This document shows positions 26,820-35,392 of a DNA stretch of 63,308 nt, piece after piece. The notes beneath the pieces were generated by a model. The model was not told the origin of the DNA. It saw nothing but the letters and a program-made list of their open reading frames with translations, and did no database searches. A program made the translations under genes and the position numbers. This DNA is from an uncultured Alistipes sp. (GTDB taxonomy: Bacteria > Bacteroidota > Bacteroidia > Bacteroidales > Rikenellaceae): assembly GCA_904502285.1 (NCBI GenBank), contig CAJGEC010000010.1:1-63308 (forward strand), in the 5' to 3' direction. The first letter of the stretch is position 1; each line of letters opens with the position of its first letter.

Positions 26820-29249
26820 ATGATTAAGAAACTCGCTTTACTTTTGGCTCTCGGTGCTATGGCAATAGCCACCGTGCCAGCAACAGCACAAGAGAACCAT
26901 TCGCCAAACTACGAGTTGGCAGAGAAGTTTTCTCCAAAGAAGACACAACGTCTTGTTCCTCAGACCATTGTAAGACCTAACTGGTTTGAACAGAGCAATA
27001 AATTCTGGTACGCGTGGAAGAGCGTGGATGCCGAGAACTACTACATCGTAGACCCAGCCTCAGGCAAGCAGACAGAGATGTGGTCAATGGCAGAACTCGC
27101 AGAGAAGGTGACACGTGCTACAAACTATCCATTCGACGCACAGCACCTCCCAATCGAGAATATCAAACTCAAGGAGGATAACATCGTACTCTTCGACATC
27201 GCACCACACAAAGTGATGGTCGAGAACAACGACTACGCACCAAAGGATGAGGAGGGCAAGCCTCTGGTATTCCACTTCGAGTGGAACATTGCAAAGCGCG
27301 AGTTGAACCTCGTAGACTCTCGCCTAAAGCCTATGCCAGAGTGGGCAAACGTATCACCTGATGGCCGTTTTGCGGTCTACCAGAAGGATTACAACCTATG
27401 GTATATGAGCCTTGAGGATGTGGAGAAGTTCCTCATCGACCCTCAGGACAGCACCATCGTAGAGCACCAGATAACCACCGACGCCACCGAGGCTACGGCA
27501 TACCACTGGTTTGAGGACTGCATCGAGCAACTCAAGGAGGGTGAGCGCTACCGCGTATTCTTGCAGTGGTCACCCGACTCTAAGCACTTCGCAACAGTAC
27601 GCAGCAATACCTCTATGCTCAAGGACTTCTGGGTGATAAACGTACTCAAGGAGCGCCCAGAACTCTTCTCTTACAAGTACCAGATGCCTGGCGAGCAGAG
27701 CCCCGACTTCACACTCGAACTCTTCGACACCGAGACATTCGAGCGCAAGGAGGTAGATATGGCTAAGTACAAGGAGCAGATGCTCTTCATCGCACCACGC
27801 CCAACGACAAGTGCCGACAGATATCAGCGTCCTATGCGCGCTGTATGGCAGGGCGACAACTCTAAGTTCTATGTAATCCGTCAGAGCCGCGACATCAAGC
27901 GCGCCGACCTCTGCGTAGTAGACGTAGCTACTGCGACGGCTAAGGATGTGGTTTGCGAGGAGATGAACACCTCTATCGAGTGGCAGATGCCTACGCTCAT
28001 CAACAACGACAAGGAGGTAATCCAGTGGTCGGAGCGTTCGGGCTGGGCACACCTCTACCGCTACACCGTAGATGGCGAGTTGCTAAACCAGATCACCTCT
28101 GGCGAGTGGCACGTATCTAACGTCTTGGGCGTAGACGACGCTAAGCGTGTAATCTACTTCACCGCAACAGGTTACAACAAGGGCGAGAACCCATACTACC
28201 TACACCTCTTCCGCATAAACTACGACGGCTCAGGCCTCAAGCAGCTCGACCCTACAGGCTACCACGGCGAGTTCTCACTCTCCGACGACCGTAAGTTCTT
28301 CACAACGACCTACTCACGTGTGGACTGCGCCCCAGTATCAGAGTTGTACACCACAGAGGGTCGCAAGGTTATGGCCTTGCAGAGCGTGAACCTCGACCCA
28401 CTCTTCGCCATTGGCTACCAATACCCTGAGACCTTTGTAGTAAAGGCTGCTGACGGCATCACCGACCTCCACGGCGTGATGTACAAGCCTTACGACTTCG
28501 ACCCTAACAAGAAGTACCCTATCATCGAGTACGTATATCCTGGCCCTCAGACCGAGGCTGTGGAGCAGGCGTGGTATCGCCCACAGATTCGTACCGACCG
28601 CTTGGCACAGATGGGCTTCATCGTAATCACCGTAGGTAACCGCGGTGGCCACCCCGACCGCTCGAAGTGGTACCACAACTACGGCTATGGCAACTTGCGC
28701 GACTACGGCCTCAAGGATAAGGTTGTTGCGTCACAGCAACTCGCAGCACGTCACAGCTTCATCGACATCTCACGTGTCGGCATCCACGGTCACTCTGGCG
28801 GCGGCTTTATGTCCACTGCAGCGATACTTATGTATCCCGACTTCTTCGACGTGGCAGTCTCTTGCGCTGGTAACCACGACAACAACATCTACAACCGCTG
28901 GTGGAGCGAGAAGCACCACGGCATCAAGGAGGTAGAGCGCGATGGTGAGACCATCTTCGAGTACCACATCTCGGCGAACCACGAGATTGCCGACCGTCTC
29001 AAGGGTAACCTTCTCCTTGTTCACGGCGACATCGACGAGAACGTACACCCTGGCTGTACCCTCCGCGTAGTAGATGCCCTGATTCGCTCGAACAAGCGCT
29101 TCGATATGTTGTTGCTCCCAGGTCAGCGCCACGGCTTCGGCGATATGAACGAGTACTTCTTCTGGCGTATGGCAGACTACTTCTCGGAGCACCTCCTCGG
29201 AGAGCGCGAGACAACCACCGACATCCCACAACTCATCAACGACTTGTAA
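26820..29249 (+). CDS. Secreted S9-family prolyl peptidase (DPP-IV-like)
   Basis: 809 residues. Signal peptide about 1-23 (LALLLALGAMAIATVPATA). The N-terminal beta-propeller (about 40-530) carries repeated WSPDSKHFATVR-type blades. The C-terminal alpha/beta hydrolase has the nucleophile Ser in HGHSGGGFMS, Asp in HGDIDENVHPG and His in GQRHGFGD. It removes dipeptides, usually after proline, in the periplasm. It is a single transcription unit with its own promoter and a bidirectional terminator. Confidence 0.93.
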   Translation: MIKKLALLLALGAMAIATVPATAQENHSPNYELAEKFSPKKTQRLVPQTIVRPNWFEQSNKFWYAWKSVDAENYYIVDPASGKQTEMWSMAELAEKVTRATNYPFDAQHLPIENIKLKEDNIVLFDIAPHKVMVENNDYAPKDEEGKPLVFHFEWNIAKRELNLVDSRLKPMPEWANVSPDGRFAVYQKDYNLWYMSLEDVEKFLIDPQDSTIVEHQITTDATEATAYHWFEDCIEQLKEGERYRVFLQWSPDSKHFATVRSNTSMLKDFWVINVLKERPELFSYKYQMPGEQSPDFTLELFDTETFERKEVDMAKYKEQMLFIAPRPTTSADRYQRPMRAVWQGDNSKFYVIRQSRDIKRADLCVVDVATATAKDVVCEEMNTSIEWQMPTLINNDKEVIQWSERSGWAHLYRYTVDGELLNQITSGEWHVSNVLGVDDAKRVIYFTATGYNKGENPYYLHLFRINYDGSGLKQLDPTGYHGEFSLSDDRKFFTTTYSRVDCAPVSELYTTEGRKVMALQSVNLDPLFAIGYQYPETFVVKAADGITDLHGVMYKPYDFDPNKKYPIIEYVYPGPQTEAVEQAWYRPQIRTDRLAQMGFIVITVGNRGGHPDRSKWYHNYGYGNLRDYGLKDKVVASQQLAARHSFIDISRVGIHGHSGGGFMSTAAILMYPDFFDVAVSCAGNHDNNIYNRWWSEKHHGIKEVERDGETIFEYHISANHEIADRLKGNLLLVHGDIDENVHPGCTLRVVDALIRSNKRFDMLLLPGQRHGFGDMNEYFFWRMADYFSEHLLGERETTTDIPQLINDL

Positions 29250-29274
29250 TAGATGACTTTGGGGTAAACAAAAT

Positions 29275-29306
29275 AAGAGAGATTCGCTTGAATCTCTCTT
29301 ATTTTT
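29275..29306. terminator. Bidirectional terminator between peptidase gene and proS
   Basis: Stem AAGAGAGATTC / GAATCTCTCTT with a 4-base loop GCTT (29275-29300). T-rich on the plus side (ATTTTTAT) and A-rich before it, so it also works in reverse for proS. Confidence 0.88.
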
Positions 29307-29357
29307 ATAGGTAGTAAACCCGTAGGGCTCTGACCTATACAATGGAATAGCCGAGGC

Positions 29358-30842
29358 TTAGTATGACTTAGCGAACAATACGCGGAACTTAGATGGCTTG
29401 CCTGAGAATACGCAGGTACCCTCCTCCTCAACAACATCCATAGGGATACAACGGATAGTCGCCTTAGTAGCCTCCTTAATAGCCTGCTCGGTCTCAGGTG
29501 TGCCGTCCCAGTGTGCTGAGATGAAACCACCCTTATTCTCAAGAACCTCCTTGAACTCCTCCCAGCTATCAACCTTAGTAATCATAGAGTTACGATAATC
29601 GAGAGCCTTCTGGAAGATGTTCTGCTGAATCTCGTCAAGCAAAGCTACGATGCGGTCGGTGAGACCCTCCTGCGATACAGACTCCTTAGTGAGGGTATCA
29701 CGACGAGCCAACTCAATAGTGCCATTCTCCAAATCACGTGGACCCAAAGCCAAACGTACTGGAACACCCTTCAACTCATACTCGGCGAACTTGAAGCCTG
29801 AACGCACATTGTCGCGAGCATCGATCTTCACTGACACACCCTTAGCACGCAACTCCTTGGCCATAGCCTCGAAACGCTCAACAATCTGGAGGCGCTGCTC
29901 CTCGCCCTTATAGATAGGCACCATAACCACCTGGATAGGGGCCAACTTTGGAGGCAACACAAGACCGTTGTTATCGGAGTGAGCCATAATCAAAGCACCC
30001 ATAAGGCGTGTTGAAACACCCCACGATGTAGCCCATACATACTCCTGCTTACCCTCCTTAGAGGTGTACTGCACGTCGAAGGCCTTAGCGAAGTTCTGAC
30101 CAAGGAAGTGTGAAGTACCGCTCTGCAAAGCCTTACCATCCTGCATCAATGCCTCGATAGTGAGGGTATCTACAGCACCTGCAAAACGCTCGTTAGGAGA
30201 CTTGTGACCAACAATAACTGGCACACCCATCCACTCCTCAGCGAAGGTCTTGTAGACATTAATCATACGCTCGGTCTCCTCGATAGCCTCCTGAGCTGTA
30301 GCGTGAGCTGTGTGACCCTCCTGCCACAAGAACTCAGCGGTACGGAGGAAGAGGCGGGTACGCATCTCCCAGCGCACTACGTTAGCCCACTGGTTGCAAA
30401 GGATTGGGAGGTCACGGTATGAGGTGATCCAGTTCTTGTATGTATTCCAGATAATAGTCTCCGAAGTAGGACGCACGATAAGCTCCTCCTCAAGACGTGC
30501 TGCAGGGTCTACAACAACACCCTTGCCCTCCTCATCGTTCTTGAGGCGGTAGTGTGTAACTACGGCACACTCCTTAGCGAAGCCCTCAACGTGGCTTGCC
30601 TCGCGTGAGAAGAATGACTTAGGGATGAAGAGTGGGAAGTAGGCGTTCTCGTGGCCTGTCTCCTTAAACATCCTGTCGAGAACATCGCGCATCTTCTCCC
30701 AAATAGCATAGCCATAAGGCTTGATAACCATACAACCGCGCACTGCAGAGTTCTCTGCCAAGCCCGCCTTAATAACCAAGTCGTTGTACCACTGCGAGTA
30801 GTTCTCGTCGCTCTTGGTCAAATCTTTTAGTTCTTTTGCCAT
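29358..30842 (-). CDS. proS: Prolyl-tRNA synthetase (short, archaeal/eukaryal-type)
   Basis: 494 residues, matching ProS type 3 without the bacterial editing insert. Class II motifs: VIKPYGYAIWEKM (motif 1 region), RPTSETIIW with RWEMRTRLFLRTAEFLWQEGHTAH (motif 2) and WGVSTRLMGALIM (motif 3). It charges tRNA-Pro with proline in the cytosol. The leader carries a palindrome (30880-30898) downstream of the -7 box. Confidence 0.96.
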   Translation of the reverse strand: MAKELKDLTKSDENYSQWYNDLVIKAGLAENSAVRGCMVIKPYGYAIWEKMRDVLDRMFKETGHENAYFPLFIPKSFFSREASHVEGFAKECAVVTHYRLKNDEEGKGVVVDPAARLEEELIVRPTSETIIWNTYKNWITSYRDLPILCNQWANVVRWEMRTRLFLRTAEFLWQEGHTAHATAQEAIEETERMINVYKTFAEEWMGVPVIVGHKSPNERFAGAVDTLTIEALMQDGKALQSGTSHFLGQNFAKAFDVQYTSKEGKQEYVWATSWGVSTRLMGALIMAHSDNNGLVLPPKLAPIQVVMVPIYKGEEQRLQIVERFEAMAKELRAKGVSVKIDARDNVRSGFKFAEYELKGVPVRLALGPRDLENGTIELARRDTLTKESVSQEGLTDRIVALLDEIQQNIFQKALDYRNSMITKVDSWEEFKEVLENKGGFISAHWDGTPETEQAIKEATKATIRCIPMDVVEEEGTCVFSGKPSKFRVLFAKSY

Positions 30843-30879
30843 ATATGTTTGTTTTATTCAAATTTCCTCGTTACGACTT

Positions 30880-30914
30880 TTATACACTTTGTGTATAACT
30901 AAAGGGCAAAGATA
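30880..30914 (-). promoter_or_regulatory. proS leader: -7 box and 19-bp palindrome
   Basis: The minus strand carries TATCTTTG (30914-30907) as -7 box. About ten bases downstream is TTATACAC-AAA-GTGTATAA (30898-30880), a perfect 8-bp inverted repeat in the expected 5' leader. It could be an operator or a short RNA hairpin. Confidence 0.6.
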
Positions 30915-31021
30915 ATAAAAAAAGTGTAATTAGGGGTGAGGTTACGATATTTTTATGATTTATACCACCTTACCTACCCCTCAAACACCCTACTACCACA
31001 AAAACCAACGACGTATTACCA

Positions 31022-31059
31022 CAAAAAAAGATGGGCGATACTCGAAGTACCACCCATCT
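31022..31059 (-). terminator. Intrinsic terminator after rpsT
   Basis: On the minus strand AGATGGG...CCCATCT with an extended inner stem around a TCG loop (31059-31029) is followed by TTTTTTT. Confidence 0.87.
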
Positions 31060-31079
31060 CAATCGTGTGTCGCCAACGA

Positions 31080-31331
31080 CTACAATGCGTTCACGTGAAG
31101 TGAAAGAGAGCTCTTAAGGTTAGCTGCCTTGTTCTTGTGGATGATATTAACCTTAGCCAACTTATCCAACATAGAGCTTACCTTTGGAAGGAGTGCCTCT
31201 GCTGCGCTGCGCTCAGTAGTGTTACGCAATGCCTTTACAGCGTTACGAGCAGTCTTGTGATAAAGACGGTTGTGCGCACGCTTTGTTGCGGTCTGACGAA
31301 TTCTCTTCTTCGATGACTTGTGATTTGCCAT
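31080..31331 (-). CDS. rpsT: 30S ribosomal protein S20
   Basis: 83 residues. The N-terminus MANHKSSKKRIRQTATKRAH and the later NIIHKNKAANLKSSL are diagnostic. It binds 16S rRNA at the base of the small subunit. The start ATG at 31331 follows an A/T-rich leader. It lies 189 bases downstream of tRNA-Glu on the same strand, with no clear promoter of its own, so read-through from the tRNA promoter is possible. Confidence 0.97.
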   Translation of the reverse strand: MANHKSSKKRIRQTATKRAHNRLYHKTARNAVKALRNTTERSAAEALLPKVSSMLDKLAKVNIIHKNKAANLKSSLSLHVNAL

Positions 31332-31489
31332 AGTAATTAAATCTTTTATTTTTTTATTTTATGTCTTCTATTTTTTACAGTTGTTCACCAACCCTACGTC
31401 GGTAAGCCCCACTGTCAAAGGCTTTTCAAGACGACCTTAGTCGCTTTCGGATAGGCGTCTGCCCGCTCCTAAAAAAGTTTTAATCCGCA

Positions 31490-31514
31490 CGCACTGCACC
31501 GAAGTACAACGCGC
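31490..31514 (-). other. Possible hairpin downstream of tRNA-Glu
   Basis: On the minus strand about 10 bp pair (with G-U pairs) around a UUCG loop, CGCGUUGUAC-UUCG-GUGCAGUGCG. A T-tract follows only about 12 bases later. It may be a tRNA processing structure or a weak terminator. Confidence 0.4.
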
Positions 31515-31520
31515 CAAGTG

Positions 31521-31592
31521 TAGTCCGTACGAGAGTCGAACTCGTCTTTCAAGAATGAAAATCTTGTGTCCTAACCGATAGACGAACGGACC
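31521..31592 (-). tRNA. tRNA-Glu (anticodon TTC)
   Basis: 72 bases fold as a complete cloverleaf: acceptor GGTCCGT / ACGGACT with a G-U first pair, anticodon loop TTTTCAT with TTC, and T-arm GTTCGA. CCA is not encoded. It has a consensus promoter upstream. Confidence 0.97.
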
Positions 31593-31632
31593 TTACCACT
31601 AATGTCCCAATCCATTGGGGCAATTAGCGGGG

Positions 31633-31663
31633 CAAAGGTAAGCAAAATTTTCGATTTGGCAAA
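31633..31663 (-). promoter_or_regulatory. Promoter of tRNA-Glu
   Basis: Minus strand TTTG (31663-31660), 19 bp, TACCTTTG (31640-31633), about 40 bases before the mature tRNA end. Confidence 0.85.
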
Positions 31664-31737
31664 CGATATGCCAAAAAAAATCGTTTTTACGCTAAGTTTC
31701 CGAACTTTAGCTAAACGCGTCTTACCTATAGTTCACT

Positions 31738-32493
31738 CTATCTCATCTTTATTGATGCTGTTGGGGCATCGAATCGAATGTTATCGCTATTGAACAATCG
31801 CTCTATATTTCCCGACTTAACCATCTCCTCGGTGGGCAGATGGTGGAGGTGGGGCGTATCGACCAAGGCTATGCTATCGGCCAATGAGAGGGCTATATCC
31901 AACTCGTGCGTAGAGAAGAGTATACACTTATTTTGGTTGTGCGCCAGATCCAACAATAGTTGGCATAGCGCATAGCGATTCGGCAGGTCGAGGAACGATG
32001 TTGGCTCATCAAGGAGGATGGCAGGAGTCTCTTGAGCCAAGGCCCTGGCTATCATAACTCGCTGGTACTCACCATCCGACAATGTATCAACACTTCGTTC
32101 CGCAAGGCTCTCAACACCTGCCAGACGTAGGCTACGCTCCACGACCTCGCGGTCGTGAGAGGTAAGACGGCCCGCCCAGTCGGTATAGGGCGAACGGCCA
32201 ATAGCAACAAGGTCGTAGGCACTCAAAGCCTCCACATCCACACGCTCCGTATTCACGAAGGCTATGCGACGTGCCAAGTCGTAAGGGGCAATCGTCGAGA
32301 GTTCATCACCGCCAACAAGCACACTGCCCCCTTGTAACTTACCCAACGAGGCAATGGCACGCAGAAGGGTCGATTTACCCGTACCATTACGGCCGAGCAG
32401 GGCTACCATATCTCCACAACGAAAATGTGCCGAGCCATCGACGATAAGTTGGCGAGAACCAAAGGCGAGAGTTATGTTACATAGTTCTATCAT
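31738..32493 (-). CDS. ABC transporter ATP-binding protein (FecE/BtuD-like)
   Basis: 251 residues. Walker A GRNGTGKST, ABC signature LSDGEYQRVMIARALAQ and Walker B AILLDEPTSF are all intact. It powers the FecCD-type permease encoded directly upstream, whose stop overlaps this start by 4 bases. Substrate could be iron-siderophore, haem or cobalamin. The sequence does not decide, and no riboswitch precedes the operon. Confidence 0.92.
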   Translation of the reverse strand: MIELCNITLAFGSRQLIVDGSAHFRCGDMVALLGRNGTGKSTLLRAIASLGKLQGGSVLVGGDELSTIAPYDLARRIAFVNTERVDVEALSAYDLVAIGRSPYTDWAGRLTSHDREVVERSLRLAGVESLAERSVDTLSDGEYQRVMIARALAQETPAILLDEPTSFLDLPNRYALCQLLLDLAHNQNKCILFSTHELDIALSLADSIALVDTPHLHHLPTEEMVKSGNIERLFNSDNIRFDAPTASIKMR

Positions 32494-33524
32494 TGGCGGT
32501 GGCTATTTCTTAGTACGACATATATTATCACGGGGATACCGAGAAGCGAGGTTATGGTATTTACAGGGAGCATAACGCCCTGTCGTGCCACCACGTCGCA
32601 AGCCAGGGTGCAGACAACCATCGAGAGCGCACCCCACAGCATTGAGGCGGGCATAAGCACCCTATGGTCTGCCGTGCGGAAGGTGATGCGCGCCAGATGT
32701 GGCATAGCAAGGCCAATGAATCCAATAGGGCCACAGAAGGCAGTAACGCCTCCTGCCAAGAGGGTCGTAGAGAGGAATATCAACCTGCGAGAGCGTGTCA
32801 CATTAAGGCCCATACTGCGGGCATAGCCCTCTCCTAAGAGCAACATATTCAGTGGTTTAATAACCACAATGGCAAACAGACTGCCTACAACAACTACGGG
32901 CAGCAGCACCATCAGTTGATCCACCGTCACCGTCGATACCGAACCCATAGTCCACACCACGAAGGCCTTGAGCGACTCCTCGGTACCCATATATTGAAGT
33001 ATGCCCACCACAGCCGAGATTGCCGAAGAGAGCATCATACCGATAATGAGGATGGTGTTTATGTTGCGGATACGTCTGGAGAGCGCCATAACAAGGAGCA
33101 GTATCAGGGCCGAGCCCAGCCACGCCATTCCCGTTATGCCGACAGTAAGGAGCCACGAGGCCGAGAGAGCCAAGAGTGGTGTCACAAGGGTAAAGAGTGC
33201 CACACCAAGGCTCGCACCAGCATTTATACCAAGCACATAAGGACCAGCCAAGGGGTTTCTAAAGAGGGTCTGCATCTGAAGACCACTGGCCGAGAGAGCA
33301 ACGCCAGAGAGTATCGCCACCACGACCTTCGGAAGACGCATATAGAGCACTATGGTTGCGTGGTGCGCATCATAGGGTCTGCCACACAGAGCCGCCCACA
33401 CCTCCGCCAACGACAAGTGTGTAGTACCCACCAGCATATCGGCAATGGCAAGCACCACGCATAGCAGGGCAAGCCCCATAAAGAGTAGTGGCGTAATCAA
33501 CCTCCTATGTCTCGAAATCTCCAT
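32490..33524 (-). CDS. FecCD/BtuC-family ABC transporter permease
   Basis: 344 residues with about ten membrane helices. Family motifs are YMRLPKVVVAILSGVALSASG, FRNPLAGPYVLGINAGASLG and PIGFIGLAMPHLAR (the EAA-like coupling region). It forms the inner-membrane channel for a large chelate. It starts 2 bases after the binding-protein gene and overlaps the ATPase gene by 4 bases. Confidence 0.93.
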   Translation of the reverse strand: MEISRHRRLITPLLFMGLALLCVVLAIADMLVGTTHLSLAEVWAALCGRPYDAHHATIVLYMRLPKVVVAILSGVALSASGLQMQTLFRNPLAGPYVLGINAGASLGVALFTLVTPLLALSASWLLTVGITGMAWLGSALILLLVMALSRRIRNINTILIIGMMLSSAISAVVGILQYMGTEESLKAFVVWTMGSVSTVTVDQLMVLLPVVVVGSLFAIVVIKPLNMLLLGEGYARSMGLNVTRSRRLIFLSTTLLAGGVTAFCGPIGFIGLAMPHLARITFRTADHRVLMPASMLWGALSMVVCTLACDVVARQGVMLPVNTITSLLGIPVIIYVVLRNSHRQ

Positions 33525-33526
33525 AC

Positions 33527-34657
33527 TTATCTCAATCTGTGGTGGTAGTATAGTTCATCCTCTCCACCCTCCATTATTATCTTTAGGTCGCTAAGCACTC
33601 TATCTGGGCGCACGATGGCCGACTCCCAGAAGTCGCTACCACCCTTGGGCGAACGACGATGGTTGTTATTATAGACATCGCCACGCTCCACGACACCACA
33701 ATTTGCAAAATGTGGTACACTCCTACGCAACTCCTCCAACGTGAGGCACTGGCTTGGGTTAAGCCATATATCGGCACTCCCGACCAACGTAAGAGCCTCC
33801 TCAAGACCTATACCTCGTGAGCCTCCCGTGGGGTTGTTACCCTTGTAGATATACTCACCTCCAGCATCCTCGATGAGTTGCACCATATAACTATCGTCCG
33901 AGGGCATATACCACACATCCTGATAGGGGGTGTTGAGCATCACCTTGGGGCGACGACCCTCCGTCGAGATGCTACCCTTAACCTCCAAGTAGCGCTGCTC
34001 CACCTCGCCAAATGTCGCAATACCAGCCTCTTGCACACCCACAATCTCGGCTACGGCAACAACCCACTCGGCCTTACCGAGGGGAGACTGCTCGGTGTAG
34101 TCTCCGAGATAGATATAGGGGATGCGCAACTCTCGGAGCTTTGCCGTCTGCGCACCATTCTCTGACGTGATGCCATACATAAGCACTAAATCGGGGTGCA
34201 GAGATAAGAGTGCCTCATAGTCGAGGTTACTGTCGTAGCCTACATCCAAGACCTCGGTACGCTGCGCTATAGTCTCGTTCATTACGTAGTCCTTGCCTGA
34301 GAGTCCCACAATAGCATCTACGCAACCTACAGCATCGAGCATCGCCACGTGACTTGTAGACATACAGACCACCCTCTTGGCTGGGCCCACGATATATTGA
34401 CCCTTGTAGCCCTGAGCCTCCTCGGCGCTGTTAAATATTGCCAACGTCTGCTCCTTGAGTTCCTCTCCTTGCCAGGGGCGTGTCACCCTAAGCAGGCGGT
34501 TATGCGCCTCATCCTCAGCGATTAAGAAACCTGTGGCGTGGCGTGGCTGATAAACTATATTGGTAAACTCCGTAGCGGGAGAGGCTATCTCTCCGAGGCA
34601 CGAAACACAGAGTGTAAGCGCCATAAAACAGAGTATTATAGTACATATTTTCTTCAT
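33527..34657 (-). CDS. Periplasmic binding lipoprotein of FecB/BtuF type
   Basis: 376 residues. A lipoprotein signal ends at LCVSC (Cys20). The helical-backbone binding domain (about 95-360) begins VVCMSTSHVAMLDAVGCVDAIVGLSG and contains DLVLMYGITSENG. It captures a metal chelate and delivers it to the permease encoded 2 bases downstream. The -7 box lies only 4 bases upstream of the ATG, so the message may be leaderless. It is divergent from tRNA-Pro. Confidence 0.88.
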   Translation of the reverse strand: MKKICTIILCFMALTLCVSCLGEIASPATEFTNIVYQPRHATGFLIAEDEAHNRLLRVTRPWQGEELKEQTLAIFNSAEEAQGYKGQYIVGPAKRVVCMSTSHVAMLDAVGCVDAIVGLSGKDYVMNETIAQRTEVLDVGYDSNLDYEALLSLHPDLVLMYGITSENGAQTAKLRELRIPYIYLGDYTEQSPLGKAEWVVAVAEIVGVQEAGIATFGEVEQRYLEVKGSISTEGRRPKVMLNTPYQDVWYMPSDDSYMVQLIEDAGGEYIYKGNNPTGGSRGIGLEEALTLVGSADIWLNPSQCLTLEELRRSVPHFANCGVVERGDVYNNNHRRSPKGGSDFWESAIVRPDRVLSDLKIIMEGGEDELYYHHRLR

Positions 34658-34661
34658 AGCG

Positions 34662-34669
34662 CAAATGTA
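34662..34669 (-). promoter_or_regulatory. -7 box directly before the binding-protein gene
   Basis: TACATTTG on the minus strand (34669-34662), 4 bases before the ATG at 34657. No clear -33 box is seen at 19-20 bp. Confidence 0.5.
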
Positions 34670-34687
34670 TATTTTTTTTATGAATAA

Positions 34688-34720
34688 TTTGCATTATCCG
34701 AAAAATTATTATTACCTTTG
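34688..34720 (+). promoter_or_regulatory. Promoter of tRNA-Pro
   Basis: TTTG (34688-34691), 21 bp, TACCTTTG (34713-34720), 18 bases before the mature tRNA. The spacer is 2 bp longer than in the other tRNA promoters here. Confidence 0.75.
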
Positions 34721-34738
34721 CCACCGCATTTTTGCAAA

Positions 34739-34813
34739 CGGGATGTAGCTCAGCCCGGTTAGAGTACACGTCTGGGGGGCGTGTGGTCGCAAGTTCGAAT
34801 CTTGTCATCCCGA
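34739..34813 (+). tRNA. tRNA-Pro (anticodon GGG)
   Basis: 75 bases: acceptor CGGGATG / CATCCCG, anticodon loop CTGGGGG with GGG, T-arm GCAAG-TTCGAAT-CTTGT, discriminator A. Its last 16 bases and what follows are duplicated at 35020. Confidence 0.95.
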
Positions 34814-34834
34814 CAAAGCTGAGTAAGCGGAGGT

Positions 34835-34871
34835 CCTCAATCAATAGATTGAGGGCTTTTTGTTTTTCATA
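34835..34871 (+). terminator. Intrinsic terminator of tRNA-Pro (copy A)
   Basis: Stem CCTCAATC / GATTGAGG, loop AATA, then GCTTTTTGTTTTT. An almost identical copy is at 35057-35093. Confidence 0.9.
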
Positions 34872-35056
34872 CCTCCTGACGCTTGCATCAAGGAGTGTAT
34901 GGAGAACAGAAAGTGCTTGATTTAGAGCGTGCCTATGCTTACGAAAGCTTTGTGCAGACCATTAAGGGAGCCATCCAAGATGGGCGTTAAGCGAAGCAGG
35001 CTTCGCCTGCGTAGTAGCCAATCTTGTCATCCCGACAAAGCTGAGTAAGCGGAGGT

Positions 35057-35093
35057 CCTCAATCGATAGATTGAGGGCTTTTTGTTTTTCATA
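35057..35093 (+). terminator. Second copy of the tRNA-Pro terminator
   Basis: Same stem with loop CGATA-type change (CAATCGATAGATTG), part of duplicated copy B. Confidence 0.85.
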
Positions 35094-35193
35094 CCTCCTG
35101 ATGCTTGCATCAAAGGGGGTATGGAGAACAGAAAGTGCTTGATTTAGAGCGTGCCTATGCTTACGAAAGCTTTGTGCAGACCATTAAGGGAGC

Positions 35194-35238
35194 CTCCCTA
35201 AACTCCCTAATTTCCCTAAACTCCCTAATTTCCCTAAA
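35194..35238. repeat. Five 9-bp tandem repeats
   Basis: Units of YTCCCTAAW: CTCCCTAAA, CTCCCTAAT, TTCCCTAAA, CTCCCTAAT, TTCCCTAAA, forming two exact 18-bp copies (35203-35220, 35221-35238). They begin exactly where duplicated copy B ends. Confidence 0.9.
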
Positions 35239-35302
35239 TTACTTACCGCATAACGGGCATTACAACACAATGCCACCTCACTTCCACCCCACAAGCCCTA
35301 AA

Positions 35303-35328
35303 ACAAAAAACGACAGCCGTGGCTGTCG
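35303..35328 (-). terminator. Intrinsic terminator, minus strand (distal)
   Basis: CGACAGCC-AC-GGCTGTCG (35328-35311) followed by TTTTTTGTTTT. Acts on transcripts from tRNA-Val. Confidence 0.8.
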
Positions 35329-35349
35329 ATCATGTTGAAGAAACTACAT

Positions 35350-35379
35350 AAAAACAAAAAAGATGTCTTGCGACATCTT
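35350..35379 (-). terminator. Intrinsic terminator after tRNA-Val
   Basis: AAGATGTC-GCAA-GACATCTT (35379-35360) followed by TTTTGTTTTT on the minus strand, 14 bases after the tRNA. Confidence 0.87.
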
Positions 35380-35392
35380 CTTGTTAGATTTG

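Larger units (their letters stand above)
34798..35194. repeat. 175-bp direct duplication starting in the tRNA-Pro 3' end
   Basis: Copies 34798-34972 and 35020-35194 (offset 222) differ at about five positions. Each contains the tRNA tail (AATCTTGTCATCCCGA), a terminator and a stretch that translates to a protein-like fragment. The 47-bp spacer holds GCAGGC-TTC-GCCTGC (34996-35010). Confidence 0.92.

Noticed and set aside
31738..34657. Naming the ABC importer BtuFCD
   Set aside because: FecCD-type systems for iron chelates and for cobalamin look alike, and there is no riboswitch upstream. The riboswitch in the window is 28 kb away on another unit.
34732..35338. Short open frames across tRNA-Pro and its repeat
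   Set aside because: They run through the tRNA, terminators and tandem repeats. Only the protein-like fragment is kept, as a finding.
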